Below, one piece after another: positions 52,111 to 61,085 of a stretch of 64,000 nt of DNA. Location of the stretch: assembly GCA_041660925.1 (NCBI GenBank), contig JBAZVI010000001.1, forward strand, positions 186,001-250,000, given 5' to 3'. The DNA comes from Elusimicrobiota bacterium. GTDB taxonomy: Bacteria; Elusimicrobiota; Elusimicrobia; UBA1565. Both the position numbers and the translations under genes were made by a program. How positions within the stretch are numbered: the stretch's first letter is position 1; every line of letters starts with the position of its first letter. The notes beneath the pieces were generated by a model. That model was not told where the DNA came from. It saw only the letters and a list, made by a program, of their open reading frames with translations, and searched no databases.

Positions 52111-53201
52111 AGGTCTTCTTCGACAAGATCGCCTCGGCGACGCGCAACGCGCGCGTCCAGCGCGAGTCCATCCTGACGCGCGAGGTCGTCGCGGAGGAAG
52201 GCCGCGTCATCGCCGTGCGCGTGCGCGGCACGAAGTCCGTCTACAACACGGTCGAGGACCTCCACGGCCGCATGATCCCGCTCAACGACGGCGACCTGCT
52301 CGCCGGAGTGCTCGGCGCCCGGCGCGCGCTGCGCGGCTACGCGGGCGTCGTTCCCGAGCGGGTCCAGGCCGGAGACCTGCTCGACATCCTCAACCTCGGC
52401 GGCGTCATCGGCCGCTGCACCTCCGCCAACATCGAGCTCGGAGCGCCTCTGAAGGCGGAAGTCCTGGGCTCCGTGCTCAGCTTCCCGGTGCTCGGGGAGC
52501 GCACGGGCGTACCGGCCACCATCCGGGAGAACGCGGTCCCCTGGGCCTCGCAGCTGGCCCCCTCCGCGCCCGTCATCTACGTCGCCGGCACCTGCATGAA
52601 CTCGGGGAAGACCTTCGCCTGCGGCGAGATCATCCGCCACCTGACGCGCCGCGGCTACCGCGTCTGCGGCGCGAAGCTGACCGGGGTCTCGCTCCTGCGC
52701 GACACGCTGAGCATGTGCGACCTCGGGGCGGTCCGCAGCCTCTTCTTCAACGACGCCGGCGTCGTCTCGACGACGGAGAAGGTCTCGGTCCCCGTGGCGA
52801 AGGGACTCCTCAACGCTCTCAACGCGGAGGAGCCCGACGTCCTGGTCGTGGAGCTCGGCGACGGCATCCTGGGAGACTACGGCGTGCAGGCCATCCTCGC
52901 CGACGCCGAGCTCATGGGCGCCGGGACCGCCCATGTCCTCTGCGCCAACGATCCCGTCGGCGCCTGGGGCGCGGCCGAGCTCTACCGCTCGAAGTACGGC
53001 CGGCTGCCCGACGTCGTCGCCGGCCCGGCCACCGACAACGCCGTCGGCCGCGACTACATCGAGGGCCAGCTCGGCCTGCGCGCCATCAACGCCCGGCTCG
53101 ACCACGCGCGGCTCGGCGAGGCGCTCGAGAACATCGTCTTCGGCAAGGCGGGCGAGCCCTCCGCGGCCGCGCTCCCCGACGCCGCCCGGGCGGCCGCGTG
53201 A
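52107..53201 (+). CDS. P-loop protein of the arginine operon, possible glutamate N-acyltransferase (DUF1611-like)
   Basis: The 364-aa protein starts at GTG 52107, overlapping argG. The N-terminal 150 residues form a strand-rich domain (MIPLNDGDLLAGVLGARRALRGYAG, LLDILNLGGVIGRCTS). At 161-169 is Walker A GTCMNSGKT, followed by RHLTRRGYRVCGAKLTGVS, VLVVELGDGILGDYGV and CANDPVGAWGAAELY. The P-loop layout recalls DUF1611/DgcN proteins, for which D-glutamate N-acetylation has been reported, but my match is to pattern only. It overlaps argG and argC, so it should act in the pathway. No other gene here could make the first acylated intermediate. Confidence 0.6.
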   Translation: MKVFFDKIASATRNARVQRESILTREVVAEEGRVIAVRVRGTKSVYNTVEDLHGRMIPLNDGDLLAGVLGARRALRGYAGVVPERVQAGDLLDILNLGGVIGRCTSANIELGAPLKAEVLGSVLSFPVLGERTGVPATIRENAVPWASQLAPSAPVIYVAGTCMNSGKTFACGEIIRHLTRRGYRVCGAKLTGVSLLRDTLSMCDLGAVRSLFFNDAGVVSTTEKVSVPVAKGLLNALNAEEPDVLVVELGDGILGDYGVQAILADAELMGAGTAHVLCANDPVGAWGAAELYRSKYGRLPDVVAGPATDNAVGRDYIEGQLGLRAINARLDHARLGEALENIVFGKAGEPSAAALPDAARAAA

Positions 53202-54229
53202 AGCGCGTCCGGACGGGGATCGTCGGCGGAGCGGGCTACGTGGGCGGCGAGCTCCTGCGCCTGCTCTCGGGCCATCCGCGCGCGGAGGTCGCCGCCGTCG
53301 CTTCGCGCTCCCACGCGGGGAAGCCGGTGGGGGCCGCCCACCCGCACCTGCGCGGACTCGCGGACCTCCGCTTCGTCGAAGAGCTCGATCCGGCGGGACT
53401 CGACTGCCTCTTCCTCGCGGGCGGCCACGGGGAGGCGATGGGCCGCATGGCGCAGCTCCTCGAGCGCGCCGGCCCCGCGTGCCGGGTCGTGGACCTCTCG
53501 GCGGACTTCCGACTGCGCGACGCGACGCTCTACCCCGCCTGGTACGGCCGCGAACACGCGGCGCCGGAGCTGCTTCCCTCCTTCGTCTACGGCCTCGCCG
53601 AGCTCAACCGCGAGGCCGTGCGCGGCGCCTCGCGCGTCGCCAACCCCGGCTGCTTCGCCACCGCGCTCGCCCTCGCGCTCGGGCCGCTGGCGGCCGCCGG
53701 CTTCTCCGGCCGCGCGCGCGTCACCGCGGTCACCGGCTCCTCGGGCTCGGGCGTCTCGCCGAGCGCCGGCACGCACCATCCCTCGCGCGAGGGGACCCTG
53801 CGCGCCTACAAGCCTCTCAAGCATCAGCACATCCCGGAGGTCGAGGCCTTCCTCGACGGCCTCGCCGGGAAGCCGTCGCTGCGGCTCTCGCTGGTCCCCG
53901 TCTCGGGGCCCTTCGTGCGCGGCATCTACGCGGTCTGCCAGCTCGACCTCCCCGAGGGGATGACGGAGGCGGACCTGCGCGGCCTCTACGAGCGCGCATA
54001 CGGAGGCTCCCCCTTCGTGCGCCTCTGCGACGCGCCGCCCGACCTCAAGGCGGTCGTCGGCAGCAACGCCTGCGACCTCCATGTCTGCGTGCGCGACGGC
54101 TCGGCCGCGGTGATCGCCGCCATCGACAATCTGGTCAAGGGCGCGGCCGGTCAGGCCGTGCAGAACATGAACCTCATGCTCGGCTTCGACGAGGCGCTGG
54201 GCCTCGAACAGCCCGGCGCGTATCCATGA
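53198..54229 (+). CDS. argC: N-acyl-gamma-glutamyl-phosphate reductase
   Basis: The 343-aa enzyme starts at GTG 53198, overlapping the previous stop. It has the NADPH-binding GIVGGAGYVGGELLRLL, DLSADFRLRD, the catalytic Cys152 in VANPGCFATALALAL, SSGSGVSPSAGTHH and GPFVRGIYA, and it ends ..NLVKGAAGQAVQNMNLM. It reduces the acylated glutamyl phosphate to the semialdehyde. ATGA overlap leads into argD. Confidence 0.93.
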   Translation: MKRVRTGIVGGAGYVGGELLRLLSGHPRAEVAAVASRSHAGKPVGAAHPHLRGLADLRFVEELDPAGLDCLFLAGGHGEAMGRMAQLLERAGPACRVVDLSADFRLRDATLYPAWYGREHAAPELLPSFVYGLAELNREAVRGASRVANPGCFATALALALGPLAAAGFSGRARVTAVTGSSGSGVSPSAGTHHPSREGTLRAYKPLKHQHIPEVEAFLDGLAGKPSLRLSLVPVSGPFVRGIYAVCQLDLPEGMTEADLRGLYERAYGGSPFVRLCDAPPDLKAVVGSNACDLHVCVRDGSAAVIAAIDNLVKGAAGQAVQNMNLMLGFDEALGLEQPGAYP

Positions 54230-55407
54230 CGACCGCCGCCGCGACCGACTGGAAGGCCGAGGAGAGCCGCTGGCTCCTGCCGGGCTACGCGCAGTTCCCG
54301 TTCGTGCTCGAACGCGGGGAAGGCGCCTGGGTCTGGGACTCCGAGGGGCGGCGCTACCTCGACTTCTACGCCGGGCACGCCGTCGCCCTGCTCGGGCACT
54401 GCCCGCCCGCGGTGGTCGCCGCCCTGCGCCGACAGGCCGGGGAGCTCCTCTTTTATTCGACGCTCGCCACCCTCCCCGTCCGCGCCCGCGCGGCCCGGGC
54501 GCTCGTCGAGCTTTGCGGCGCGGAGGGCTCGCGCGTCTTCTTCAGCAACTCGGGCGCCGAGGCCAACGAGAACGCCATGCGCGTCGCGCGCCGGGCGACG
54601 GGACGCCGCCTCATCGTCGCCGTCGAGGGCTCCTTCCACGGACGCACGGCCGGAGCGCTGGCCGCGACCGGCATCCCGCACTACCGCCAGGGCGTCCAGG
54701 GACTCGGCACCGACGTGACGTTCGTCCCCTTCGGGGACCTCGCCGCGGCCGAAGCGGCGCTGGGGCCGGAGGCCGCCGGCTTCCTCCTCGAGCCGGTGCA
54801 GGGCCTCGCGGGCGCCGTCCACCCTCCGAGCGGCTATCTCGAGGGGCTCGCGCGCCTGTGCCGCGGGAGCGGCGCCCTGCTGATCTTCGACGAGGTGCAG
54901 ACCGGGCTCGGCCGCCTCGGAGCCCCTTCGGCCGCCCAGGCCTTCGGCGTCCAGCCCGACCTTCAGACCTTCGCGAAAGGCCTCGGCTCCGGCGTCCCCT
55001 GCGCGGCGACCCTCGCCGGGCCCCGCGCCGCCGCGGCCGTCCGGCCGGGCGACCTCGGCTCGACCTTCGGAGGAGGGCCGCTCGCCGCCGCCGCCGTCGA
55101 GGCGACGCTGGGGGAGCTCTCCCGCGCCCGCCTCTGGGAGAACGCCGCGCGCCTCGAGCTCCGCATCCGCGAGACCTTCCGCATGCCGGGCGTGCTCTCC
55201 GTTCAGGGCAAGGGCCTCCTGCTCGGGCTCGTCCTCGACCGCCCGGCCAAAGCCGTGCAGAGCGCGCTCGTCGGACGCGGCGTCCTGACCGGGACCGCGG
55301 AGGACCCGCGCGTCCTGCGCCTGCTCCCCCCCCTCATCATCGGCGACGCCGAAGTCGAGCTCCTGCGCGCCGCCCTTTCGGACACCCTCGGAGGAACCCC
55401 GTCATGA
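54226..55407 (+). CDS. argD: N-acylornithine aminotransferase
   Basis: The 393-aa class III PLP aminotransferase has SNSGAEANENAMRVAR at 107-122, FHGRTAGALAATG, LIFDEVQTGLGR, and the PLP Lys251 in TFAKGLGSGVP. STFGGGPLAAAA precedes the C-terminal domain. It converts the N-acylglutamate semialdehyde to N-acylornithine. Fused to its neighbours by 4-bp overlaps on both sides. Confidence 0.92.
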   Translation: MTTAAATDWKAEESRWLLPGYAQFPFVLERGEGAWVWDSEGRRYLDFYAGHAVALLGHCPPAVVAALRRQAGELLFYSTLATLPVRARAARALVELCGAEGSRVFFSNSGAEANENAMRVARRATGRRLIVAVEGSFHGRTAGALAATGIPHYRQGVQGLGTDVTFVPFGDLAAAEAALGPEAAGFLLEPVQGLAGAVHPPSGYLEGLARLCRGSGALLIFDEVQTGLGRLGAPSAAQAFGVQPDLQTFAKGLGSGVPCAATLAGPRAAAAVRPGDLGSTFGGGPLAAAAVEATLGELSRARLWENAARLELRIRETFRMPGVLSVQGKGLLLGLVLDRPAKAVQSALVGRGVLTGTAEDPRVLRLLPPLIIGDAEVELLRAALSDTLGGTPS

Positions 55408-56417
55408 CGAACACCCGACACTTCACCAGCCTCATGGAGACCGGCGCCGAGGAGGTCGCGGCGCTCGTCGAGTCGGCCCGCGCCTTCAAGCGCCGGCCGC
55501 CGACCGACCGGCCGCTCGAAGGCAAGAGCGTGGCCTTCTGCTTCATGAACCCCTCGCTGCGCACGCAGGTCTCCTTCGAGGTGGCCGCCGCCTCCCTGGG
55601 CGCGCATCCCGTCACCCTCTTCCTCGGCTCCGGGACCTGGAAGATCGCGGTGGAGGACGGCGTCGTCATGGACGGCGACTGCCCCGAGCACGCGCGCGAG
55701 GCCGTGCCCGTGCTCGCCCGCATGTGCGACGCGCTGGCCCTGCGCTCCTTCCCCGCCGGCAAGGACTGGGCGGAAGAGCGGAAGGACCCCTACCTGGAGG
55801 CCTTCCGCCGCCACTCCCCGAAGCCCGTCATCAGCCTCGAGTCCGCCATGGGCCATCCCTGTCAGGGTCTGGCCGATCAGATGACCCTTCGCGAACGAAT
55901 GGACCCGCGCGGCAAGGAGTTCCTGCTCACCTGGGCGCCCCACATCAAGCCCCTCCCGCTCGCCGTCCCGCACTCGGCCGCGGAGACCGCCGTCCTCGCC
56001 GGGATGAACCTGACGATCGCCCGGCCGAAGGGCTACGACCTCGACCCCGAGGTGATGGAGAAGCTGCGCGCGGCGTGCAAGGCGGCCGGGACCCGGCTGA
56101 GGGTCACGGACCAGCCGCGCGAGGCCTACAAGGGAGCCCACGCGGTCTACGCCAAGGCCTGGGGCTCGCTCGCCGAGTACGGCAAGCCGCCCTCCGCGGA
56201 CCCTGCCTTCCGCGACCTCTGGCGCGTCTCGGCCGACAAGATGGCGCTCACCGACGGCGCCGTGTTCATGCACTGCCTGCCCGTGCGCCGCAACGTCGAG
56301 GTGGACGACGCGGTGCTCGACGGCCCGTCCTCGGTCGTGGTGGACCAGGCCGAGAACCGCATGCACACCTCCAAGGCCGTCCTCTACCGTCTGCTGACCG
56401 GAAAACACTACTCATGA
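55404..56417 (+). CDS. argF': N-acylornithine transcarbamylase, predicted N-succinylornithine type
   Basis: The 337-aa protein carries the carbamoyl phosphate loop FMNPSLRT at 47-54, HPCQ at 151-154 and HCLPVRRN at 290-297. It lacks the usual ornithine-binding pattern of ArgF and instead has the MDGD..EH and TWAPH.KPLP motifs of the acylornithine group. In MDGDCPEH (89-96), Pro94 stands where acetylornithine transcarbamylase has Glu92 (Xanthomonas numbering). In Bacteroides N-succinylornithine transcarbamylase this site is Pro, and single changes there are known to swap substrate. I therefore predict N-succinylornithine as the substrate. A mobile-like element follows at once. Confidence 0.85.
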   Translation: MTNTRHFTSLMETGAEEVAALVESARAFKRRPPTDRPLEGKSVAFCFMNPSLRTQVSFEVAAASLGAHPVTLFLGSGTWKIAVEDGVVMDGDCPEHAREAVPVLARMCDALALRSFPAGKDWAEERKDPYLEAFRRHSPKPVISLESAMGHPCQGLADQMTLRERMDPRGKEFLLTWAPHIKPLPLAVPHSAAETAVLAGMNLTIARPKGYDLDPEVMEKLRAACKAAGTRLRVTDQPREAYKGAHAVYAKAWGSLAEYGKPPSADPAFRDLWRVSADKMALTDGAVFMHCLPVRRNVEVDDAVLDGPSSVVVDQAENRMHTSKAVLYRLLTGKHYS

Positions 56418-56680
56418 TGACAACCTTCTCTATGTCCTGCCTTGGCCGAGGAGATTTTGGAGCGAGCCAAGGAGCGAGGAGCGCGCATGGCTGCAGCCAT
56501 GTAAGCGACGAGCGACGCGGGCGCAGCCCGAAATCGCCCGGCCCCTCCGGGGAGACGCATCCTTGGGCGCCTGCTTCGTTGCTCCTCCCTCAGATAGCTC
56601 AAGCTATCCTCGGTCCTCGCGCCTCGCATCCGTCTCAAGCTTGCGTCTCCAAGGCAGGACATAGAGAAGGTTGTCATCAT
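56414..56680. mobile_element. MITE-like element with 32-bp perfect terminal inverted repeats
   Basis: The left terminus 56414-56445 begins ATGATGACAACCTTCTCTAT and is repeated inverted, without mismatch, at 56649-56680. The element is 267 bp, has no credible protein, and contains a 14-bp palindrome (ATGGCTGCAGCCAT, 56486-56499) and a GATAGCT/AGCTATC hairpin. A minus-strand open frame spans it but shows no family. The outer AT at each end could be a 2-bp target duplication. The left terminus overlaps the stop of argF', and the argB ribosome site starts one base past the right terminus. Confidence 0.75.
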
Positions 56681-56694
56681 ATGGAGGCTTCCAA

Positions 56695-57627
56695 ATGCCC
56701 GACACCATCCGCGCGCTGAGACAGGCGCTCCCGTACGTCCGCCTCTACAAGGGGAAGACCTTCGTCGTCAAGATCGGAGGCCGCATCCTGCAGAAGCGCG
56801 AGACCCTCGACGCCCTCGTCGAGGAGCTCTGCCTGCTCCACCAGGTGGGCATCCGCATCGTGGTCGTGCACGGCGGAGGCCCCCAGGCGACCGAGCTCTC
56901 CCGGCGCCTCGGCATCGAGCCGACCATCGTCGCCGGCCGCCGCGTGACCGACGAGCAGACCCTCGAGGTCGCCAAGATGGTCTACGCCGGCTCGCTCAAC
57001 GTGGACATGCTCTCGGTCTTCCGCGCCCACCAGACGCCGGCCGTCGGCATCTCGGGCGTGGACGCCGGTCTGCTCACGGCCCAGCGCCGCCACAAGAAGC
57101 GCATCGAGCCCTTCCCGGGCGCCCCGCCCGTGGAGGTGGACTTCGGCTTCGTGGGCGACATCGTCCGCGTGGACCCGTCCATCCTCGAGAGCCTCCTCGC
57201 CGCGGGCACCGTGCCGGTGATCTCCCCGCTCGCCTGCGACGAACGCGGGACCGTGTTCAACATCAACGCGGACTCCATCGCCGAAGCGGTGGCGCGCGCC
57301 CTCTCGGCCGAGAAGCTGCTCATCCTCACCGACACCGACGGGGTCCTGCGCGACCCCAAGGACCCCTCGAGCCTCGTCTCGTACACCGACATTTCGGGCC
57401 TCGAGCGCATGCGCGACGAAGGGAAGCTCTCCGGCGGCATGCTGCCGAAGGTGGAGGGCGCGATCGCCGCCCTGCGCGGCGGGGTGCGCCGCGCGCACGT
57501 CCTCAACGGGACCCGCACGGGAACGCTGCTCATGGAGATCTTCACCAACTCGGGCAGCGGCACGATGATCGCCGAGCGCTGCGAGCCCCCGCTCGCCGCC
57601 GAGGCGCCGCAGGGCGTGAGGGCGTGA
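56695..57627 (+). CDS. argB: N-acylglutamate kinase
   Basis: The 310-aa amino-acid kinase starts at ATG 56695 behind GGAGG with 8 bases between. It has FVVKIGGRIL at the N-terminus, VVVHGGGPQATELSRRLG, the substrate loop ISGVDAGLLTA, GFVGDIVRVDPSIL, FNINADSIAEAVA, and a C-terminus GTRTGTLLMEIFTNSGSGTMI that is longer than in E. coli ArgB and resembles the kinase part of acetylglutamate synthase-kinase. If the pathway uses succinyl groups, its substrate is N-succinylglutamate. GTGA overlap leads to the next gene. Confidence 0.9.
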   Translation: MPDTIRALRQALPYVRLYKGKTFVVKIGGRILQKRETLDALVEELCLLHQVGIRIVVVHGGGPQATELSRRLGIEPTIVAGRRVTDEQTLEVAKMVYAGSLNVDMLSVFRAHQTPAVGISGVDAGLLTAQRRHKKRIEPFPGAPPVEVDFGFVGDIVRVDPSILESLLAAGTVPVISPLACDERGTVFNINADSIAEAVARALSAEKLLILTDTDGVLRDPKDPSSLVSYTDISGLERMRDEGKLSGGMLPKVEGAIAALRGGVRRAHVLNGTRTGTLLMEIFTNSGSGTMIAERCEPPLAAEAPQGVRA

Positions 57628-58670
57628 CGGAAGCCGTCGAGCTCCTGCGCCGGCTCGTCGCCGTCCCCTCGGAGAGCGGGAAGGAGGACGCCGTCGTCGC
57701 CCTCCTGGAGGAGACCTTCCGCGGCCTGGGCTGGACCCCGCGACGAGAGGGACGCAACCTCTACGCCGTCCTCGGCACGGAAGGCCCGCTGCTCCTGCTC
57801 AACTCGCACACGGACACCGTCCCGGTCGGCGAAGGCTGGAGCAAACCGCCGCTCGGCGCCGTCGAAGACGGCCGCGTCTACGGCCGCGGCGCCAACGACG
57901 CGAAGGGCCCCCTGACCGCCATGATCCTCGGCGCGGCGCGCGCCTACGCAAAAGCCCCCCCCCGCGGCCGCGTCCTCGTCGCGGCGACCTGCGAGGAGGA
58001 GATCTCCGGACAGGGACTGGGCGCGCTCCTTCCGCTCCTTCCGCGCCCCGACGCGGCGGTGGTCGGCGAGCCGACGGGCCTCGCGCCGGCCGTGGCCCAG
58101 AAGGGTCTGCTCCTGCTCACCGTGACCGTGCGCGGGCGCGCCGCCCATGCCGCCTGGGGCGGCGGGGTCAACGCCGTGCACGCCGCGGCCCGCGACATCA
58201 CGGCCCTCGCCGGACTCCCTTTCGAGCGCGAGCATCCCCTTCTGGGACGCCCGAGCCTGCAGGTCACGAAGGTCCTGGGGGGCACGCGCCACAACGTCGT
58301 CCCCGACCGCTGCGAGCTGACCATCGACATCCGCACCACGCCCGACTACCGCCCCGAGGAGATCGTCGAGCTCGTGCGCGCGGCCGTGGGCGGCGAGGTG
58401 GAGATCCGCTCCCGGCGCCTCGAGTCGGTCGCCACCGCTCCGGAGCACCCCGTCGTCCGGGCCGCACTGGCCGCACGCCCGGGCGCGGCCGCGTTCGGCT
58501 CCCCGACCGTCTCCGACTGGATCTTCCTCAAGGACGTGCCGACCGTGAAGGTCGGGCCGGGCGATTCGCGCCGCTCCCACACCCCCGACGAGTACCTCGA
58601 GACCGCCGAGCTCGAGGAAGGAGTCCTCTTCTATGAACGCCTCATCCGCAGCTACCACGAACTCGCCTAA
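57624..58670 (+). CDS. argE: ArgE/DapE-family M20 deacylase
   Basis: The 348-aa zinc amidohydrolase starts at GTG 57624. Metal-site residues are visible in LNSHTDTVPVGEGW, YGRGANDAKGPL, ATCEEEISG and VVGEPTGL; the final His is in the RRSHTPDEYL segment. M20 members of this branch remove acetyl, succinyl or lysine-carrier groups. With the predicted succinyl transcarbamylase, the expected reaction is release of citrulline from N-succinylcitrulline. It overlaps argH by 38 bp. Confidence 0.85.
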   Translation: MTEAVELLRRLVAVPSESGKEDAVVALLEETFRGLGWTPRREGRNLYAVLGTEGPLLLLNSHTDTVPVGEGWSKPPLGAVEDGRVYGRGANDAKGPLTAMILGAARAYAKAPPRGRVLVAATCEEEISGQGLGALLPLLPRPDAAVVGEPTGLAPAVAQKGLLLLTVTVRGRAAHAAWGGGVNAVHAAARDITALAGLPFEREHPLLGRPSLQVTKVLGGTRHNVVPDRCELTIDIRTTPDYRPEEIVELVRAAVGGEVEIRSRRLESVATAPEHPVVRAALAARPGAAAFGSPTVSDWIFLKDVPTVKVGPGDSRRSHTPDEYLETAELEEGVLFYERLIRSYHELA

Positions 58671-60018
58671 GAGCTCCTCCCGCAAGCTCTGGGAGACGGC
58701 CTCCCGGCTCGACGCCGCCGTCGAGCGCTACACCGTCGGCGAGGACCCGACGCTCGACCGGGCCCTCCTGCGCTACGAGGTCTACGGCAGCCTGGCGCAC
58801 GCGGCCGGTCTCGCGCGCATCGGCGTGCTCTCACGCCGCGACCACTCCGCCCTGCGCAAGGCCCTCGCGCGCATGCTCGAGCGCCCGGGGGCGTTCTTCA
58901 TCACCCGCGCGCAGGAGGACGTCCACACCGCGGTGGAGCAGCACCTCACGCGCGTCGTCGGCGAGGCGGGGCTGCGCATCCACGCCGGCCGCAGCCGCAA
59001 CGACCAGGTGCAGACGGACCTGCGCCTCTACCTCAAGGACCGGCTCCTGCGTCTGCACGCGCGGACCTGCGAGGCCGCCGAGGCCTGGCGCCTCTTCGGC
59101 GCCCGCAACGCCCGCGTCCTCGCGCCCGGCTACACGCACATGCAGCGCGCCATGCCGACGACGCTGGGTCATTGGGCCGCTTCGCACGCCGAGGCCTTCC
59201 TCGAGAACGCGCGCCTCCTGCGCGCCGCCTACGCGGAGGTCGACGCCTGCCCGCTGGGCAGCGGCGCCGGCTACGGCGTCCCGCTCCCCCTCCCGCGCGC
59301 CTTCGTCGCCCGCCTGCTCGGCTTCTCCCGCGTCCAGCGCAACACCCTGCGGGTGCAGACGAGCCGTCCGCGCCTCGAGGCCGTCGTCCTCTCGGCTTTG
59401 ACGGTGCTCGCCCGCGACGCGGGCGTCCTCGCCGACGACCTGCGCCTCTACGCCACCGCCGAGTTCGGCTTCCTGCGTCTGCCCGAGGCCTTCACGACCG
59501 GCAGCAGCATCATGCCCCAGAAGCGCAACCCGGACGTCGTCGAGCTGACCCGCGCCCGCGCCTGCCTCTTCCCGGGCTGGCTCCAGCAGATCCTCGCGAT
59601 CGGGACGCTCCCCTCCGGCTATCACCGGGACTACCAGCTCACCAAGGGCCCGCTCATGGCCGCGGTCGAGACCGCCGACGAGATGCTGGAGATCCTCGCG
59701 CGCCTTCCCGGCCCGCTGAAGGTGGACGCCGCGCGCTGCCGCGCCGCCGTCACGGAGGACACCCTCGCCACCGCCAAGGCCCTCGCGCTCGTGCGAGAGG
59801 GCGTGCCCTTCCGGGAGGCCTACCGCCGCGTCGCCGAAGGCGCCCGCGCCGCCGGGACCTCCGCGCGGACGGCCGGCCGCGTGGACCTGCCGTCCTACGC
59901 CGGCGCGCCCGGGGACCCGGGCTTCAAGGCGTTGGGAGAAGAGCGGCGGACGGAAGCCCGCTGGAGCCGCCGCGAGGGCGCGCGGCTGCGCAGGACTTGG
60001 GACCGCCTCGTCGCCTGA
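58633..60018 (+). CDS. argH: Argininosuccinate lyase
   Basis: The 461-aa enzyme cleaves argininosuccinate to arginine and fumarate. It has EDVHTAVEQHLTRVVGEAGLRIHAGRSRNDQVQTDLRLYLKD, YTHMQRAMPTTLGHW, the fumarase/aspartase signature GSSIMPQKRNPD from residue 290, and SGYHRDYQLTKGP. GAAGGAG lies about 8 bases before the ATG, inside the end of the deacylase gene. It is the last gene of the operon; the next gene is convergent, 9 bp away. Confidence 0.93.
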   Translation: MNASSAATTNSPKSSSRKLWETASRLDAAVERYTVGEDPTLDRALLRYEVYGSLAHAAGLARIGVLSRRDHSALRKALARMLERPGAFFITRAQEDVHTAVEQHLTRVVGEAGLRIHAGRSRNDQVQTDLRLYLKDRLLRLHARTCEAAEAWRLFGARNARVLAPGYTHMQRAMPTTLGHWAASHAEAFLENARLLRAAYAEVDACPLGSGAGYGVPLPLPRAFVARLLGFSRVQRNTLRVQTSRPRLEAVVLSALTVLARDAGVLADDLRLYATAEFGFLRLPEAFTTGSSIMPQKRNPDVVELTRARACLFPGWLQQILAIGTLPSGYHRDYQLTKGPLMAAVETADEMLEILARLPGPLKVDAARCRAAVTEDTLATAKALALVREGVPFREAYRRVAEGARAAGTSARTAGRVDLPSYAGAPGDPGFKALGEERRTEARWSRREGARLRRTWDRLVA

Positions 60019-60027
60019 GGGTTCCGG

Positions 60028-61077
60028 CTACTGCAGCCAGCTGGGCAGCTGGCGCCAGATGACGTCGAAGGCGAGGGCGATCTCCGAACGATAGGGCGTG
60101 GCCAGCGGCCCCACCAGAAGCTTCTCGGCCTTGTCGACGAAGGAGTCCTGCAGGGCTTCCTGAGAACTCAGCGCGACCCCGCGCTTGCCTCCGAGCCCCG
60201 CCGCGGTCCAGGAGACGCCGTCGGAGGGCGCCAGGACGGTCAGCTCGATGCCGACGCGTCGGTCGCGCGGCGCTCCGGCCTTGTTGAGCCGGAGGACCGC
60301 GACCGCGTCGACCTCCAGCGCCTTCGCGACGTCCGCCATCACGGCGGTCTTGAGCCCGTTCCCGTCCATGATCCCGAAGACGCTCTTGAGGCGCTCGTCG
60401 ACGACCCCCGGCTCGGCCGTCCGGAGCCCCTTGAGCTTGAACGCCTCGTCGCAGAGGGCGCGGATCGGAGCGGTCGCCGACGGCTGCCCCGTCTCGTCGA
60501 CGACGGGAAGCACCGCGACCGACTTCGGGCGGGCGTAGCCGCGCGCGGCGCCGCTCGCGGCCGCGGGACAATCGAGGCAGGGCCAGCCGTCCGCCGCCCT
60601 CCGCGCGAGCTTCGCGAGCGCGTAGTCCCGGTTCGTCCCCTGGATGGGGGCCACGGCGTCGAGCAAGACCCGCTCTCCCCGCGGCTCCACGAGACGGATC
60701 CCGGCCGACTGGAGCTTGCAGACCCCGAAGAGCGCGAGGTCGGCCCCAAGAGCCCGGGCGACGGCGGCCCCCGAGCTGTCGGAAAGCTCGAAGTCCTCGC
60801 GTCCCGTCAGGTCCCGGATGGCGGCGCGCACCTGCTCGGGCGGCACGAAGACCGCGTCCTTCTTGAAGAGCGGCCGCGCCCGCTCGACGAACTCCCTGCG
60901 GCAGCTTTCGCCGAAGTACGGGCCTTTCCAATGGGCGAAGGGGAGCGCGGCGACCTGCGCCGGCCTGGAGGAGCGCGGAGCCGCGCGCTCGGGGGGCGCC
61001 GCGCAGCCTCCCCACAGGAGGAGGAGCGCGGCGAGGAAGCCGCCGGCCGGACCGCGTCGGATGCTGGGCAGGCCCAT
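60028..61077 (-). CDS. GNA1162/CsgG-like lipoprotein with two similar halves
   Basis: The 349-aa protein starts at ATG 61077, which opens a lipoprotein signal (GGFLAALLLLWGGC). Two successive modules each start with a strand VAALPF or VAVLPV, then a helix and an LGADLALFGVCKL or LEVDAVAVLRL strand, the pattern of CsgG/GNA1162-type lipoproteins. The second module has DERLKSVFGIMDGNG. It may assist surface structures; it is related in type to the 8743 product. The divergent gene starts only 29 bp away. Confidence 0.65.
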   Translation of the reverse strand: MGLPSIRRGPAGGFLAALLLLWGGCAAPPERAAPRSSRPAQVAALPFAHWKGPYFGESCRREFVERARPLFKKDAVFVPPEQVRAAIRDLTGREDFELSDSSGAAVARALGADLALFGVCKLQSAGIRLVEPRGERVLLDAVAPIQGTNRDYALAKLARRAADGWPCLDCPAAASGAARGYARPKSVAVLPVVDETGQPSATAPIRALCDEAFKLKGLRTAEPGVVDERLKSVFGIMDGNGLKTAVMADVAKALEVDAVAVLRLNKAGAPRDRRVGIELTVLAPSDGVSWTAAGLGGKRGVALSSQEALQDSFVDKAEKLLVGPLATPYRSEIALAFDVIWRQLPSWLQ

Positions 61078-61085
61078 CAGCCGAT

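Noticed and set aside
56408..56680. A 90-codon minus-strand frame spanning the MITE-like element
   Set aside because: It begins and ends within the terminal repeats, shows no family pattern and has no ribosome site of its own; treated as part of the element.
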